A stretch of 64,000 nucleotides of DNA from Kineosporiaceae bacterium (GTDB lineage Bacteria; Actinomycetota; Actinomycetes; Actinomycetales; Kineosporiaceae): positions 992,001-1,056,000 of the forward strand of contig JADJPO010000002.1 in NCBI GenBank assembly GCA_016713225.1, in the 5' to 3' direction. A program made the position numbers and the translations under genes. Positions 8,114 to 15,965 of the stretch are shown piece by piece. Below the pieces are notes generated by a model. The model saw only the letters and a list, made by a program, of their open reading frames with translations, searched no databases and had not been told where the DNA came from. The stretch's first letter is position 1. Every line of letters starts with the position of its first letter.

Positions 8114-9684
8114 GCGGCACGACGCACGCGCCGGTGCTGGTGGTCGACCTCGGAGCGCAGTACGCCCAGCTGATCGCCCGCCGGGTGCGCGAGGCGCACG
8201 TCTACTCCGAGATCGTCCCGCACACCATGCCGCTGGCCACCCTGCTGGCCAAACGGCCCGCCGCGATCATCCTGTCGGGCGGCCCGGCGAGCGTGTACGC
8301 GGACGGCGCCCCCCAGGTCGATCCGGGGTTGTTCGAGGCCGGGGTGCCGGTACTGGGCCTGTGCTACGGCTTCCAGGCGATGGCCCGCGCCCTCGGCGGC
8401 GAGGTGGCGCACAACGGCACCCGCGAGTACGGCGGGACGGCGCTGCACGCCCGCCCGGCGTCGTCCACGCTGTTGGCCGGCCAGCCCGAGCAGCAGTCGG
8501 TGTGGATGAGCCACGGCGACAGCGTGGTGCGGGCGCCGTCCGGGTTCGCGGTGGTGGCCGGCACCGACGTGGTGCCGGTCGCGGCCTTCGAGGACGACGC
8601 GCGCCGGCTCTACGGGGTGCAGTGGCACCCCGAGGTCAGGCACTCGCCGTACGGGCAGGATCTGTTGGTCAACTTCCTCACCCGGGGCGCCGGGATCGTG
8701 CCGGACTGGACCACCGGCAACGTGATCGCGGAGCAGACCGAGCGGATCGCCACCCAGGTGCCGACGGGTCGGGCGATCTGCGGGCTGTCCGGCGGGGTCG
8801 ACTCGGCGGTCGCGGCCGCACTGGTGCAGCGGGCCATCGGGGACCGGCTGACGTGCGTCTTCGTCGATCACGGTCTGCTACGGGCCGGTGAGGCCGAACA
8901 GGTCGAGCGCGACTTCGTGGCCGCCACCGGCGTCCGGCTGAAGGTGGTCGACGCCCAGAAGCGGTTCCTCGACGCGCTGGCCGGGGTCACCGACCCCGAG
9001 GCCAAGCGGAAGATCATCGGCCGGGAGTTCATCCGGGTGTTCGAGCAGGCGGCGCGCGAGGTGGTCGCCGACGCCGGCGCCCACGGCGAACAGGTGCGCT
9101 ACCTGGTGCAGGGCACGCTCTACCCGGACGTCGTGGAGTCCGGCGGCGGCGAGGGCGCGGCGAACATCAAGAGCCACCACAACGTCGGGGGACTGCCGGA
9201 CGATCTCGACTTCGAACTGGTCGAGCCGTTGCGCACCCTGTTCAAGGACGAGGTGCGCTCGGTCGGGGAGCAGCTGGGCCTGCCGGAGGAGATCGTGCAC
9301 CGCCAGCCCTTCCCGGGGCCGGGTCTGGGCATCCGGATCATCGGTGAGGTGACCGAGGCCCGGCTGACCACCCTGCGCCAGGCGGATGCGATCGTGCGGG
9401 AGGAACTGACCGCAGCCGATCTCGACCGCGACATCTGGCAGTGCCCGGTGGTGTTGCTCGCCGACGTGAGATCCGTTGGCGTGCAAGGCGATGGCCGGAC
9501 CTACGGGCCGCCGGTGGTGCTGCGTCCGGTGTCGAGCGAGGACGCCATGACGGCTGACTGGTCCAAGCTGCCCCACGACCTACTGGCTCGGATCTCGACC
9601 CGGATCACCAACGAGGTCGACGAGGTGAACCGGGTGGTGCTGGACATCACCAGTAAACCCCCCGGCACCATCGAGTGGGAGTAG
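8110..9684 (+). CDS. guaA: GMP synthase (glutamine-hydrolysing)
   Basis: GuaA converts XMP to GMP using ATP and glutamine. The 524-residue protein has the normal order of domains. The class I glutamine amidotransferase domain has nucleophile Cys85 in GLCYG and the His/Glu pair in WHPEV. The ATP pyrophosphatase domain carries the P-loop GLSGGVDS at about residues 225-232. The C-terminal dimerisation domain ends in KPPGTIEWE, the canonical GuaA terminus. The start is ATG at 8110, overlapping the DUF3817 stop. Together with guaB3 at the window start it places purine-nucleotide synthesis in this neighbourhood. It is followed by a convergent repeat element that may end transcription. Confidence 0.97.
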   Translation: MSGTTHAPVLVVDLGAQYAQLIARRVREAHVYSEIVPHTMPLATLLAKRPAAIILSGGPASVYADGAPQVDPGLFEAGVPVLGLCYGFQAMARALGGEVAHNGTREYGGTALHARPASSTLLAGQPEQQSVWMSHGDSVVRAPSGFAVVAGTDVVPVAAFEDDARRLYGVQWHPEVRHSPYGQDLLVNFLTRGAGIVPDWTTGNVIAEQTERIATQVPTGRAICGLSGGVDSAVAAALVQRAIGDRLTCVFVDHGLLRAGEAEQVERDFVAATGVRLKVVDAQKRFLDALAGVTDPEAKRKIIGREFIRVFEQAAREVVADAGAHGEQVRYLVQGTLYPDVVESGGGEGAANIKSHHNVGGLPDDLDFELVEPLRTLFKDEVRSVGEQLGLPEEIVHRQPFPGPGLGIRIIGEVTEARLTTLRQADAIVREELTAADLDRDIWQCPVVLLADVRSVGVQGDGRTYGPPVVLRPVSSEDAMTADWSKLPHDLLARISTRITNEVDEVNRVVLDITSKPPGTIEWE

Positions 9685-9727
9685 CGAGGTCGCGAAGCGA
9701 CCACTGCGTGGAACCCGGCCGAACCCG

Positions 9728-9841
9728 CCACCAAACCTGCTCATGCTCCGCGGCTGACCGCTCCCGACACGGAAATGTCGGATTTGGGCGGTAGCTGCGG
9801 AGCATGAGTGGTCAGCTGCGGAGCATGAGCAGGTTTGGTGG
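9728..9841. repeat. Intergenic inverted-repeat element, copy A
   Basis: The element lies between the convergent guaA and PhoU-like genes. Its two ends (9728-9751 and 9818-9841) are perfect 24-base inverted repeats containing GCTCATGCTCCGC and its complement. A further direct copy of AGCTGCGGAGCATGAG sits at 9793-9808, 21 bases before the copy at 9814-9829. A small inner hairpin (CCGACA/TGTCGG) occupies the middle. A clearly related element occurs at 49510-49616, also at a convergent gene end. It has no coding capacity. It may act as a bidirectional terminator or be a REP-like mobile repeat. Confidence 0.85.
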
Positions 9842-9846
9842 GTGGG

Positions 9847-10539
9847 TCAGACCAGCTTCACGACGATGTCGTGCAGCACCTCGCCGGCCCGAGCAACCCG
9901 GTCACCGGCGTTCGACAAGTGGCGGTAGACCTCGCGCTTCTTCATGACGTCCATGACCTGGGCCAGCGCCTTGCCGCCGGTGGGACCACCGGACGCCTCG
10001 AGGCGTTCGACATCGGCCTCGACGTTGAACAGCTCGGCCAGGGCCTTGCGGTACGTCTTCTCGCAGTTGCGCTCCGCCTTGCGGGCGGCGGCGGCGCTGG
10101 CCTCGGCCGCACCCGGGTCGGTCTCGAGCAGGCGGTAGCCCTGCTGCAGCGCCAGGGCGCCTTCCTGCAGCCGATCGGCGAAGTCCTGGGTGACGGCGTC
10201 CGGGGCGACCCCGAGCACCTCCATCTCGCGCACCGTGGTCTTGGCGTAGTTGATGATGTGGTCGATGCTGCTGATGGCCCGGTAGAGCTCCTCGCGGTCC
10301 ATCGGGGTGGCGAAGGCCTTGTTCAGCACATCCATGTTGCGGTCCTTGACCGTGTCCGCCTCGTGTTCGATCTCGCGGACCCGCAGCGCGTCGCTCTCGG
10401 CGCCGGTGTTCATGAACTGCACCAGCGCCTCGGCGGACTTGACCGCCAGATCGCACTGGTCGTTCAGCAGCAGAAAGAAGTTGGGCATCCGGGGGAACAC
10501 CCGGCTGATGACCTTCCCGAGGGCGGAACCTTCGGACAT
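9847..10539 (-). CDS. PhoU-like/DUF47 protein, partner of Pit phosphate transporter
   Basis: This is a 230-residue, almost entirely helical protein of the DUF47 (TIGR00153) family, distantly related to PhoU. The recognisable core is REIEHEADTVKDRNMDVLNKAF, shortened here to its central motif HEADTVKD, followed by REELYR-like and SSIDHIINY segments. Acidic E/D clusters in these proteins bind metal ions. DUF47 proteins modulate low-affinity phosphate transporters. The start is ATG at 10539 with a perfect AGGAGG seven bases upstream; the longer open frame upstream only shadows pit. It lies 71 bases downstream of pit on the same strand, so the two form an operon. Confidence 0.88.
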   Translation of the reverse strand: MSEGSALGKVISRVFPRMPNFFLLLNDQCDLAVKSAEALVQFMNTGAESDALRVREIEHEADTVKDRNMDVLNKAFATPMDREELYRAISSIDHIINYAKTTVREMEVLGVAPDAVTQDFADRLQEGALALQQGYRLLETDPGAAEASAAAARKAERNCEKTYRKALAELFNVEADVERLEASGGPTGGKALAQVMDVMKKREVYRHLSNAGDRVARAGEVLHDIVVKLV

Positions 10540-10610
10540 GACGACCTCCTGTGGGGGTGGGTGCGGCGGCGCCGAACCCTCGGACGACGACTCAGCTGAA
10601 CGGCGACGGC

Positions 10611-11645
10611 TCAGATGAACAGGGAGGCGATCAGATACGCGACGATGGCCACGGTGGCCGAGCCGGGAATCGTGATCAACCAGGTGCTGACGATCTCGAA
10701 GGCCTTGGCCCAGCGGACCGCCTTGGGTCGTTCGGAGGAGCCGATGCCCATGATCGAGGAGCTGACGACGTGGGTGGTGGAGACCGGCGCTCCGAGGTAG
10801 GAGGCCGACAGGATGACCGCGGCCGAGGTCAGCTGGGCGTCCAGGGCGTGCAGCGGACGCACCTTGTAGATGCCGAAGCCGACCGTGCGCACGATGCGCC
10901 ACCCGCCGGACAGGATGCCGAGGGTGATCGCGCCGGCGCAGCTGAGGATCACCCAGAACGGCACGTCGAACTCGGTCAGGTGGCCACCGAGCACCAGCAC
11001 CAGCGTGATGATGCCCATGCTCTTCTGGGCATCGTTGGCGCCGTGAGAGAAGGCCAGGCCCGCCGAGGTGAGCCACTGGGCGCGGCGCAGCACCCGGTTC
11101 GCCCCGGGCCGGGCGCCCCGCAGCAGACGACTCATCAGCCGGTGGATGCCGAAACCCACCCAGAACCCGATCACCGGCGAGATCACCAATCCGAGCAGCA
11201 CCTTCATGACACCGGTGACGTGTGCGTGCTGCACCAGCTCGGAGAATCCCCATTTCACGTGGTCGGGGCCGGCGGCCAGGATCACGGAGCCGATCAGCCC
11301 GCCCACCAGGGCGTGCGAGGACGACGAGGGGATGCCGAACCACCAGGTGCCCAGGTTCCAGGTGATGGCCCCGATGATCCCGCAGAAGATCACCACCATG
11401 GCCTTGGTGGCGTCGAGGTCGCCCACGTCGACGAACTTGCCGATGGTGTTCGCCACGGCAGTGCCGCCCAGGATGGGGCCGAGGAACTCGAAGGTCGCCA
11501 CGATGATCACAGCTTGGATCGGGGTCATCGCTCGAGAGGCGATCACGGTGGCGATGATGTTCGATGCGTCGTGGAACCCGTTGGTGTAGTCGAAGAGCAC
11601 CACGAATGCCACGGCAATGACCGTGAGTACCGCCAGGGTCGTCAT
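10611..11645 (-). CDS. pit: Low-affinity inorganic phosphate transporter, Pit family
   Basis: This 344-residue membrane protein has about ten hydrophobic helices. The two signature motifs of the phosphate permease family are present as an inverted pair: DYTNGFHDASN near residue 19, and FSHGANDAQKSMG near residue 205. Each is followed by a serine-rich PSSSSHA or PVSTTHV segment. Pit proteins take up metal-phosphate complexes with proton symport. The gene is transcribed ahead of the DUF47 gene, a standard pairing. The upstream region (11646-11974) is shared with a divergent gene and includes an AT-rich stretch. No convincing Pho box was found there. Confidence 0.93.
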   Translation of the reverse strand: MTTLAVLTVIAVAFVVLFDYTNGFHDASNIIATVIASRAMTPIQAVIIVATFEFLGPILGGTAVANTIGKFVDVGDLDATKAMVVIFCGIIGAITWNLGTWWFGIPSSSSHALVGGLIGSVILAAGPDHVKWGFSELVQHAHVTGVMKVLLGLVISPVIGFWVGFGIHRLMSRLLRGARPGANRVLRRAQWLTSAGLAFSHGANDAQKSMGIITLVLVLGGHLTEFDVPFWVILSCAGAITLGILSGGWRIVRTVGFGIYKVRPLHALDAQLTSAAVILSASYLGAPVSTTHVVSSSIMGIGSSERPKAVRWAKAFEIVSTWLITIPGSATVAIVAYLIASLFI

Positions 11646-11974
11646 GAGCCGTCCTCAGATGTCGGCGAGGCCCGCGGTGAGGGCGCGGACACGGTGCGAT
11701 GCGTGGTTCAGCGACATCGACCCGGGTGGACGGCGGGTCGTGGTGGGCGCCCGGTCGGTGGTGTCGGCCAAACGCTTCAGGGGCCAAAAGTGGCGAGCGC
11801 CACACCTGCGGTCAAGGCTCGAGGCGCGTCCGGATACCGCTCGTGCGCCGAGCGGACATGTTCCCGAGCCGAACGAGAAACTTTTCGTTCACTGTGCGAG
11901 ATGTGGCCCAAAACTGTTGTGCAACAAGGCGTTAGCAGAAAATGTTCGAGAGTTTATCGAAAGGTGAACAATCA
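11646..11974. other. Divergent intergenic region with AT-rich island and palindrome
   Basis: This 329-base region separates pit (minus) from a hypothetical gene (plus). Its first two thirds are GC-rich without recognisable features. From about 11870 it becomes unusually AT-rich for this genome. An imperfect 20-base palindrome at 11871-11890 (GAACGAGAAA facing CTTTTCGTTC, 8 of 10 positions paired) could be an operator. A ribosome-binding AAGGTGA lies at 11961-11967, just before ATG 11975. One GTTCAC resembles half a PhoP site, but no second half follows at the 11-base spacing. Confidence 0.5.
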
Positions 11975-12556
11975 ATGAATCGGCGCGACATGGTCCGTGC
12001 TGGTGTCCGTGCTGGTGTCCGTGCTGGTGTCCGTGCTGGTGTCCGTGCTGGTGTCCGTGTTGGTGTCCGTGCTGGCGTTGGTGCTGGTGTCGCGATGGCG
12101 GCCGTCGCCCTGACCCAGTGGATGCAGTACCGCGCCGATCCGGCCGCTGAGCCGGGCGTGCGGGCCGCCGCCGTCCTGCTCTTGGAAGCGGATGCGCGGA
12201 TCGTTCCGCTGCCGGCTCCGGTCGACCTGGCTGCGCGGGCCGAACGTGCCGCCCTGGTCCGTTCGGTGTGGGACGACGCCGCCCAGGCCGGACGGCTGGC
12301 GGCGGTCGAGTCTCGGGACGCCACGGCTGCGGCCACGCCGACCCGTGACCCCGGGGCGCCGGTCTACTTCGTCGTCACGCGATGGGACGACGTGCATGCC
12401 CGAGCCCGCCGGGCCGGTGCGGAGGTGGTCGGTCACTACAGCACGTGGCATGGCGGGGTGCGCCGGGACGAGGCCGATCGGACGGTGCGCCTCGAACTGG
12501 CGCGGATCGATCCGGTGGGGCGCACCCGGGGTTGGCGTCTGCTCTCGGTGTCCTGA
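11975..12556 (+). CDS. Hypothetical protein with N-terminal (VRAG)n repeat
   Basis: This 193-residue product is not recognised. The first 38 residues are built from a 12-base tandem repeat that encodes VRAG five times perfectly, then three degenerate units. These run into a weakly hydrophobic stretch (GVAMAAVALTQWMQY) that might be a membrane anchor. The remaining 140 residues have ordinary actinobacterial composition, with a central VYFVVTRWDDVHARARRAGAE. The repeat codons CGT-GCT-GGT are T-ended, unlike the rest of the gene. The start is ATG at 11975 with AAGGTGA eight bases upstream; an in-frame ATG at 11942 lacks such a site. It converges with the phosphatase gene four bases downstream. 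Confidence 0.65.
   Translation: MNRRDMVRAGVRAGVRAGVRAGVRAGVRVGVRAGVGAGVAMAAVALTQWMQYRADPAAEPGVRAAAVLLLEADARIVPLPAPVDLAARAERAALVRSVWDDAAQAGRLAAVESRDATAAATPTRDPGAPVYFVVTRWDDVHARARRAGAEVVGHYSTWHGGVRRDEADRTVRLELARIDPVGRTRGWRLLSVS
11993..12088 (+). repeat. 12-bp coding tandem repeat (VRAG units)
   Basis: Eight consecutive 12-base units start at 11993. The first five are identical (GTCCGTGCTGGT), the sixth and seventh each differ at one base, and the eighth at two. Because the unit is a multiple of three, gain or loss of copies changes repeat length without shifting the frame. Confidence 0.95.
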
Positions 12557-12559
12557 GGC

Positions 12560-14233
12560 TCAGTCGGCCACGGGCAGGTCGAACTCCGCCCACACGCGCT
12601 TGCCCTCGGGGGTCGGTGAGGTGCCCCAGCGGTCGGAGAGCAACTCCACCAGGTGCACGCCGCGGCCGTGCTCCTCGACCGGTGCGGCCAGCAGATGCTC
12701 GGGCAGGTTCGTGTTCCGATCCGTCACGGCGACGTGAACCCGGGTGCCCTCCAGGTCGGACTCCAGGTCGAACTGCAGGGTGAGCGAGGTCCCGGCGTGG
12801 GTGACGGCATTGGTCACCATCTCGCTGACCGCCAGCACGATCTCGTCGCGGCGCGCGGTGACGCCCCACTCGGTCAAGGCCTGTCGCGCCAGCGTTCGGG
12901 CCGCGCTCACCGAGACGGCCTGCGGCTGGAGGTACGCCTGACGTCGGGTGACGGCCCCGGACGGTGTGCCGCGGTGCAGCAGCATGGCGCACACGTCGTC
13001 CCCGGGGGACTCCCCCCGGAGCATCGTCGCCACGAGCTGATCCAGGATCTGGTGTATGCCGCTCCCGCGGTCGGCGAGGTCGGTGAGAGTGCTCGTCAGC
13101 CGGTTCAGGCCGTGACAGATGTCCTCGTCGCGTCGCTCGACGAGGCCGTCGGTGTAGAGCACCACGATCTCGCCCGGACCCACGTCGAATCGGTGTTCGC
13201 CACGGGGAGGTATCCCGCGGCACCCCAGCGGTGGGTCGGGTTCCAGGTCGATGACGGTGCTCGTGCCGTCGAGTGCGCGCCGTAGCGGCGGTGGATGCCC
13301 TGGCAGACTCAGCCGGCCGGCCCCGGTGCGGGGGTCGAGTTCGAGGTAGAGCACCGTGGCCATCGAGTCCGGCTGCAGGGCGGCGAGCAGGTCGTCGAGC
13401 CGGGTCAGCACCGCGGCCGGGCCGTCGCCCAGGACGGCGTAGGCCCGCAGTGCATTGCGCACCGAGCTCATCACGCGGGCTGCGGGCAGGCCGTGTCCGG
13501 TGGCGTCGCCCACCACGCAGACCAGGCGACCATCGGGCAGGCTGAAGGCATCGAACCAGTCCCCGCCCACGGCCATGCCGACGCCCCCGGGCTCGAAGCG
13601 TCCCACCACCTGCCAGCCGTCGATGTCGGGCATGCGAGTCGGCAAGACCGATCCCTGGAGTGCCTCGGCGACGGTGAGTTTCTGTTCGAAGAGCAGCGAT
13701 CGTTCGATGGCCTGCGAGGTGTAGCCGGCGATGGTGGTCATGAACTCGCGCTCGGCAGCGCTCATGTGGCGCGGGGCCGCGAAGGTCAGGGCCAGGGTCC
13801 CCAGCCGCTCACCGCCGCCGGCGATCAGCGGCAGGTGGGCCATGGCGTGGGTGCCGGCGGTCTGCATGTGCGCCGCGATGCCGGGGAACTCGGCCTCGGC
13901 CTCGGCGCGATTCTGCAGGAAGTAGCTCCGTCCGGTCCGGACGGCGGCCGTCACCGGGAGCGTGGACTCCATCGGGATGACCTGCCAGGCCCGGGCGGTC
14001 CCCTCCGGCAGGGGACTCATGCTGAGGTAGGCCATGCTGCGGCGTTCGGGGTCGACCAGGGCGATCCCGGCGAAGAAGGTCCCGAGAGCCTCCCGGGCAT
14101 GATGCGTGACGACGTCGGCGACGTCCGCCGGACGTAACGCCGTCTGCAGCCCACGGGTGATCGCCAGCAGGCGGCTGCCTCGATCGAGGGCGCGCTCCAA
14201 CCTGGTGACCAGATCGCCGGGCTCCGGGGCCAT
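12560..14233 (-). CDS. GAF-PP2C (SpoIIE-type) phosphatase with anti-sigma-like ATPase domain
   Basis: This 557-residue signalling protein has three domains. An N-terminal GAF domain (about residues 20-165) comes first. A PPM/SpoIIE serine phosphatase follows (about 185-400), with metal-binding motifs GGDWFDAF and VVGDATGHGLPAA and a terminal GDDVCAMLL. The C-terminal HATPase_c kinase of the RsbW type (about 425-555) has the N-box EMVTNAVTHAG. Such fusions control partner-switching networks: the kinase domain sequesters or phosphorylates anti-anti-sigma factors and the phosphatase resets them, with GAF as sensor. The start is ATG at 14233; further upstream the frame loses family similarity. 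No STAS partner is in the window, so its target is unknown. Confidence 0.88.
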   Translation of the reverse strand: MAPEPGDLVTRLERALDRGSRLLAITRGLQTALRPADVADVVTHHAREALGTFFAGIALVDPERRSMAYLSMSPLPEGTARAWQVIPMESTLPVTAAVRTGRSYFLQNRAEAEAEFPGIAAHMQTAGTHAMAHLPLIAGGGERLGTLALTFAAPRHMSAAEREFMTTIAGYTSQAIERSLLFEQKLTVAEALQGSVLPTRMPDIDGWQVVGRFEPGGVGMAVGGDWFDAFSLPDGRLVCVVGDATGHGLPAARVMSSVRNALRAYAVLGDGPAAVLTRLDDLLAALQPDSMATVLYLELDPRTGAGRLSLPGHPPPLRRALDGTSTVIDLEPDPPLGCRGIPPRGEHRFDVGPGEIVVLYTDGLVERRDEDICHGLNRLTSTLTDLADRGSGIHQILDQLVATMLRGESPGDDVCAMLLHRGTPSGAVTRRQAYLQPQAVSVSAARTLARQALTEWGVTARRDEIVLAVSEMVTNAVTHAGTSLTLQFDLESDLEGTRVHVAVTDRNTNLPEHLLAAPVEEHGRGVHLVELLSDRWGTSPTPEGKRVWAEFDLPVAD

Positions 14234-14265
14234 GGGGCCATCGTGCTCGGCCCGGGGGCGTCTTG

Positions 14266-14907
14266 TCAGCCGTGATCGAGGACCAGCCCGGGGCCGGCAC
14301 CACCGGCGCGGACGTGGGCCAGGGCGCCGAAGGCCTGCGCCGTGGAGATGTCGACGGTGCCCAGATCGTCCAGGGTGAGCCAACGGGCGGCGATCGCCTC
14401 ACCCTGTGGGTAGACCTCGGGGCGCTCGGTGATCGGGACGACGAAGATCACATCGACCCTGCGCTCGTGGGGATCGATGACCACCGTGACCGGCTCGCCC
14501 GGGTCGATGTTCAGGCCGATCTCCTCGCGGACCTCGCGCCGCACTGCGCCGGCCGGGTCCTCGTGACGGTCGAGTAGGCCGCCGGGCAGCGTCCAGCCCC
14601 GCCGATGGCGTTGCCGGAGCACCAGGACCCGCCCGCCCTGCTCGAGGCTGCCGTGTTCGAGGAAGCACAGCGCGCCCACGGTGTAGTCGGGGGTGAAGGT
14701 GTGCACCAATCCCAGTCGCACGGGCCGGGGTAACCGGGCGAAGACCCGCCAGGCGAGCCGTCGGACGACCCCGGGCCGCGGCGTGCCGGCATAGGACTCC
14801 ACGCCGGGTCTGATGCCTTGTGGTGCCATGACGAAACCGTAACCGCCCCAGCCGGATGCTGTGATCCGGACAATATCGTTCGGGGCGAAACGTCCTGGGT
14901 CGGCCAT
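14266..14907 (-). CDS. NUDIX hydrolase
   Basis: This 213-residue protein contains a complete Nudix box. G-L-L-D-R-H-E is followed seven residues later by REVREEIGL, with all metal-binding glutamates present (about residues 108-130). Preceding it is LRQRHRRGWTLPGG, the usual lead-in strand. Nudix enzymes hydrolyse nucleoside diphosphates linked to another moiety; substrate cannot be read from sequence. The N-terminal 60 residues are an extension not found in minimal Nudix proteins. The start could instead be ATG 14829, which would remove 26 residues. The gene is divergent from a second NUDIX gene; a strong hairpin lies between them. Confidence 0.85.
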   Translation of the reverse strand: MADPGRFAPNDIVRITASGWGGYGFVMAPQGIRPGVESYAGTPRPGVVRRLAWRVFARLPRPVRLGLVHTFTPDYTVGALCFLEHGSLEQGGRVLVLRQRHRRGWTLPGGLLDRHEDPAGAVRREVREEIGLNIDPGEPVTVVIDPHERRVDVIFVVPITERPEVYPQGEAIAARWLTLDDLGTVDISTAQAFGALAHVRAGGAGPGLVLDHG

Positions 14908-15006
14908 GCCGCTGAGTCATAGCGTGAACGTGAAAGCCGAGGGACCCCACCACATCGTCACAGTGATCCAGCGGCGAAGGAACGGCCCGTGGTGGACCGG
15001 GTCGGA

Positions 15007-15036
15007 GAGGGCGGGAAGGGTAACCTTCCCGCCCTC
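15007..15036. promoter_or_regulatory. Perfect 13-bp hairpin with GTAA loop between divergent NUDIX genes
   Basis: Bases 15007-15019 (GAGGGCGGGAAGG) pair perfectly with 15024-15036, leaving a four-base GTAA loop. It is not followed by a T-run, and both flanking genes point away from it, so it is not an ordinary terminator. On DNA it is a large operator-like palindrome. As RNA the plus-strand loop is a GNRA-type tetraloop in a possible leader of the downstream NUDIX gene. Confidence 0.7.
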
Positions 15037-15147
15037 GATCCATGTCCGGATCCGGTTCTGCCCCGTGTCCGGCTCTGTGTCGTGATCTGTGCGCGAGTCT
15101 GTGGGCCGATCTGTGTGCGAGGCTCCCGCGCCGGTAGGGTCCGGCAG

Positions 15148-15963
15148 GTGTTCTCGCCACCGATCCAGGTTCGTCGCGTGGCAGTGCGCATCGTGGACCC
15201 CGACGCGAAGGTGTTGACCGCGGCGTGGTTGCGGCACGGTGAGACGACTGTCGACACCCTCGCCCGCCTGGTCCCGGGTGCAGGCAGCCTGGCAGCTTCC
15301 CTGCGGCTGAGCACCGTCCGGTCGATCCCCCGCGATGTGCGCTCGGGGTCGATCCGGGTCCACCTGCTGGCGCTGGACCACACCTGGCCCTCGCCGTCTC
15401 GGCGGCCACCGGACGATCTGCTGCCCCTGACGCTGGACGAGACCACCGACCCCGCTCACCTCGACGAGGTGCTCACGGCGTGGGCGGACGGCCGCCACAC
15501 CGATCCGTTGGGCACTCAGGTGGGCCGCGACGTGATGAAGGTGCAGCGCGCGGGGGCCTATGCCGTGATTCGGCGCGGCGCGCAGGTCCTGCTCACCCGG
15601 TTGGCCCACACCGGCCGATGGACGTTGCCCGGTGGCGGCATCGATCCCGGTGAGCAACCGGGGGACTCCCTGGCGCGCGAGGTGTTCGAAGAGACCGGTC
15701 TGTCGCTGGACGGCGTGCGCCTCGCGGGGGTGAGCACCGCCCGGTGGACGGGCCGGGCCCCGGACGGCGTCGTCGAGGACTTTCACGCGGTGCAGGTGCT
15801 CTACACGGCCGATGTCGACACCGATGCCGTGCCGCACGTGGTCGAACGCGACGGATCGACCAGCGAGGTGGCCTGGGTGGACCTGGCGGAGGTGTCCGCG
15901 CTACCCCTGACCTACGCCGTGCGGTCCGGGCTGGGGTTGGTCGGCATCTCCCTGGACACCTGA
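15148..15963 (+). CDS. NUDIX hydrolase with N-terminal extension
   Basis: The protein is about 271 residues. The C-terminal half is a Nudix domain with LPGGGIDPGE followed by REVFEETGL, so the box is intact. The N-terminal 110 residues include TLARLVPGAGSL and a region containing HLLALDHTW; they match nothing I recognise and could bind substrate or partner. The start is uncertain: GTG 15148 is given, while GTG 15178 is equally plausible and neither has a strong ribosome site. Only two bases separate its stop from the ATG of the DNA methyltransferase-like gene, so the two are almost certainly co-translated. Confidence 0.82.
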   Translation: MFSPPIQVRRVAVRIVDPDAKVLTAAWLRHGETTVDTLARLVPGAGSLAASLRLSTVRSIPRDVRSGSIRVHLLALDHTWPSPSRRPPDDLLPLTLDETTDPAHLDEVLTAWADGRHTDPLGTQVGRDVMKVQRAGAYAVIRRGAQVLLTRLAHTGRWTLPGGGIDPGEQPGDSLAREVFEETGLSLDGVRLAGVSTARWTGRAPDGVVEDFHAVQVLYTADVDTDAVPHVVERDGSTSEVAWVDLAEVSALPLTYAVRSGLGLVGISLDT

Positions 15964-15965
15964 CG

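Noticed and set aside
11880..11905. Possible Pho box upstream of pit
   Set aside because: Only one GTTCAC-like half site is present. No second repeat follows at the required 11-base spacing.
14917..15837. Minus-strand frame with repeated Thr-Asp-Arg text near 15060-15115
   Set aside because: The repeat comes from TCTGTG-rich non-coding DNA upstream of the second NUDIX gene. The rest shadows that gene.
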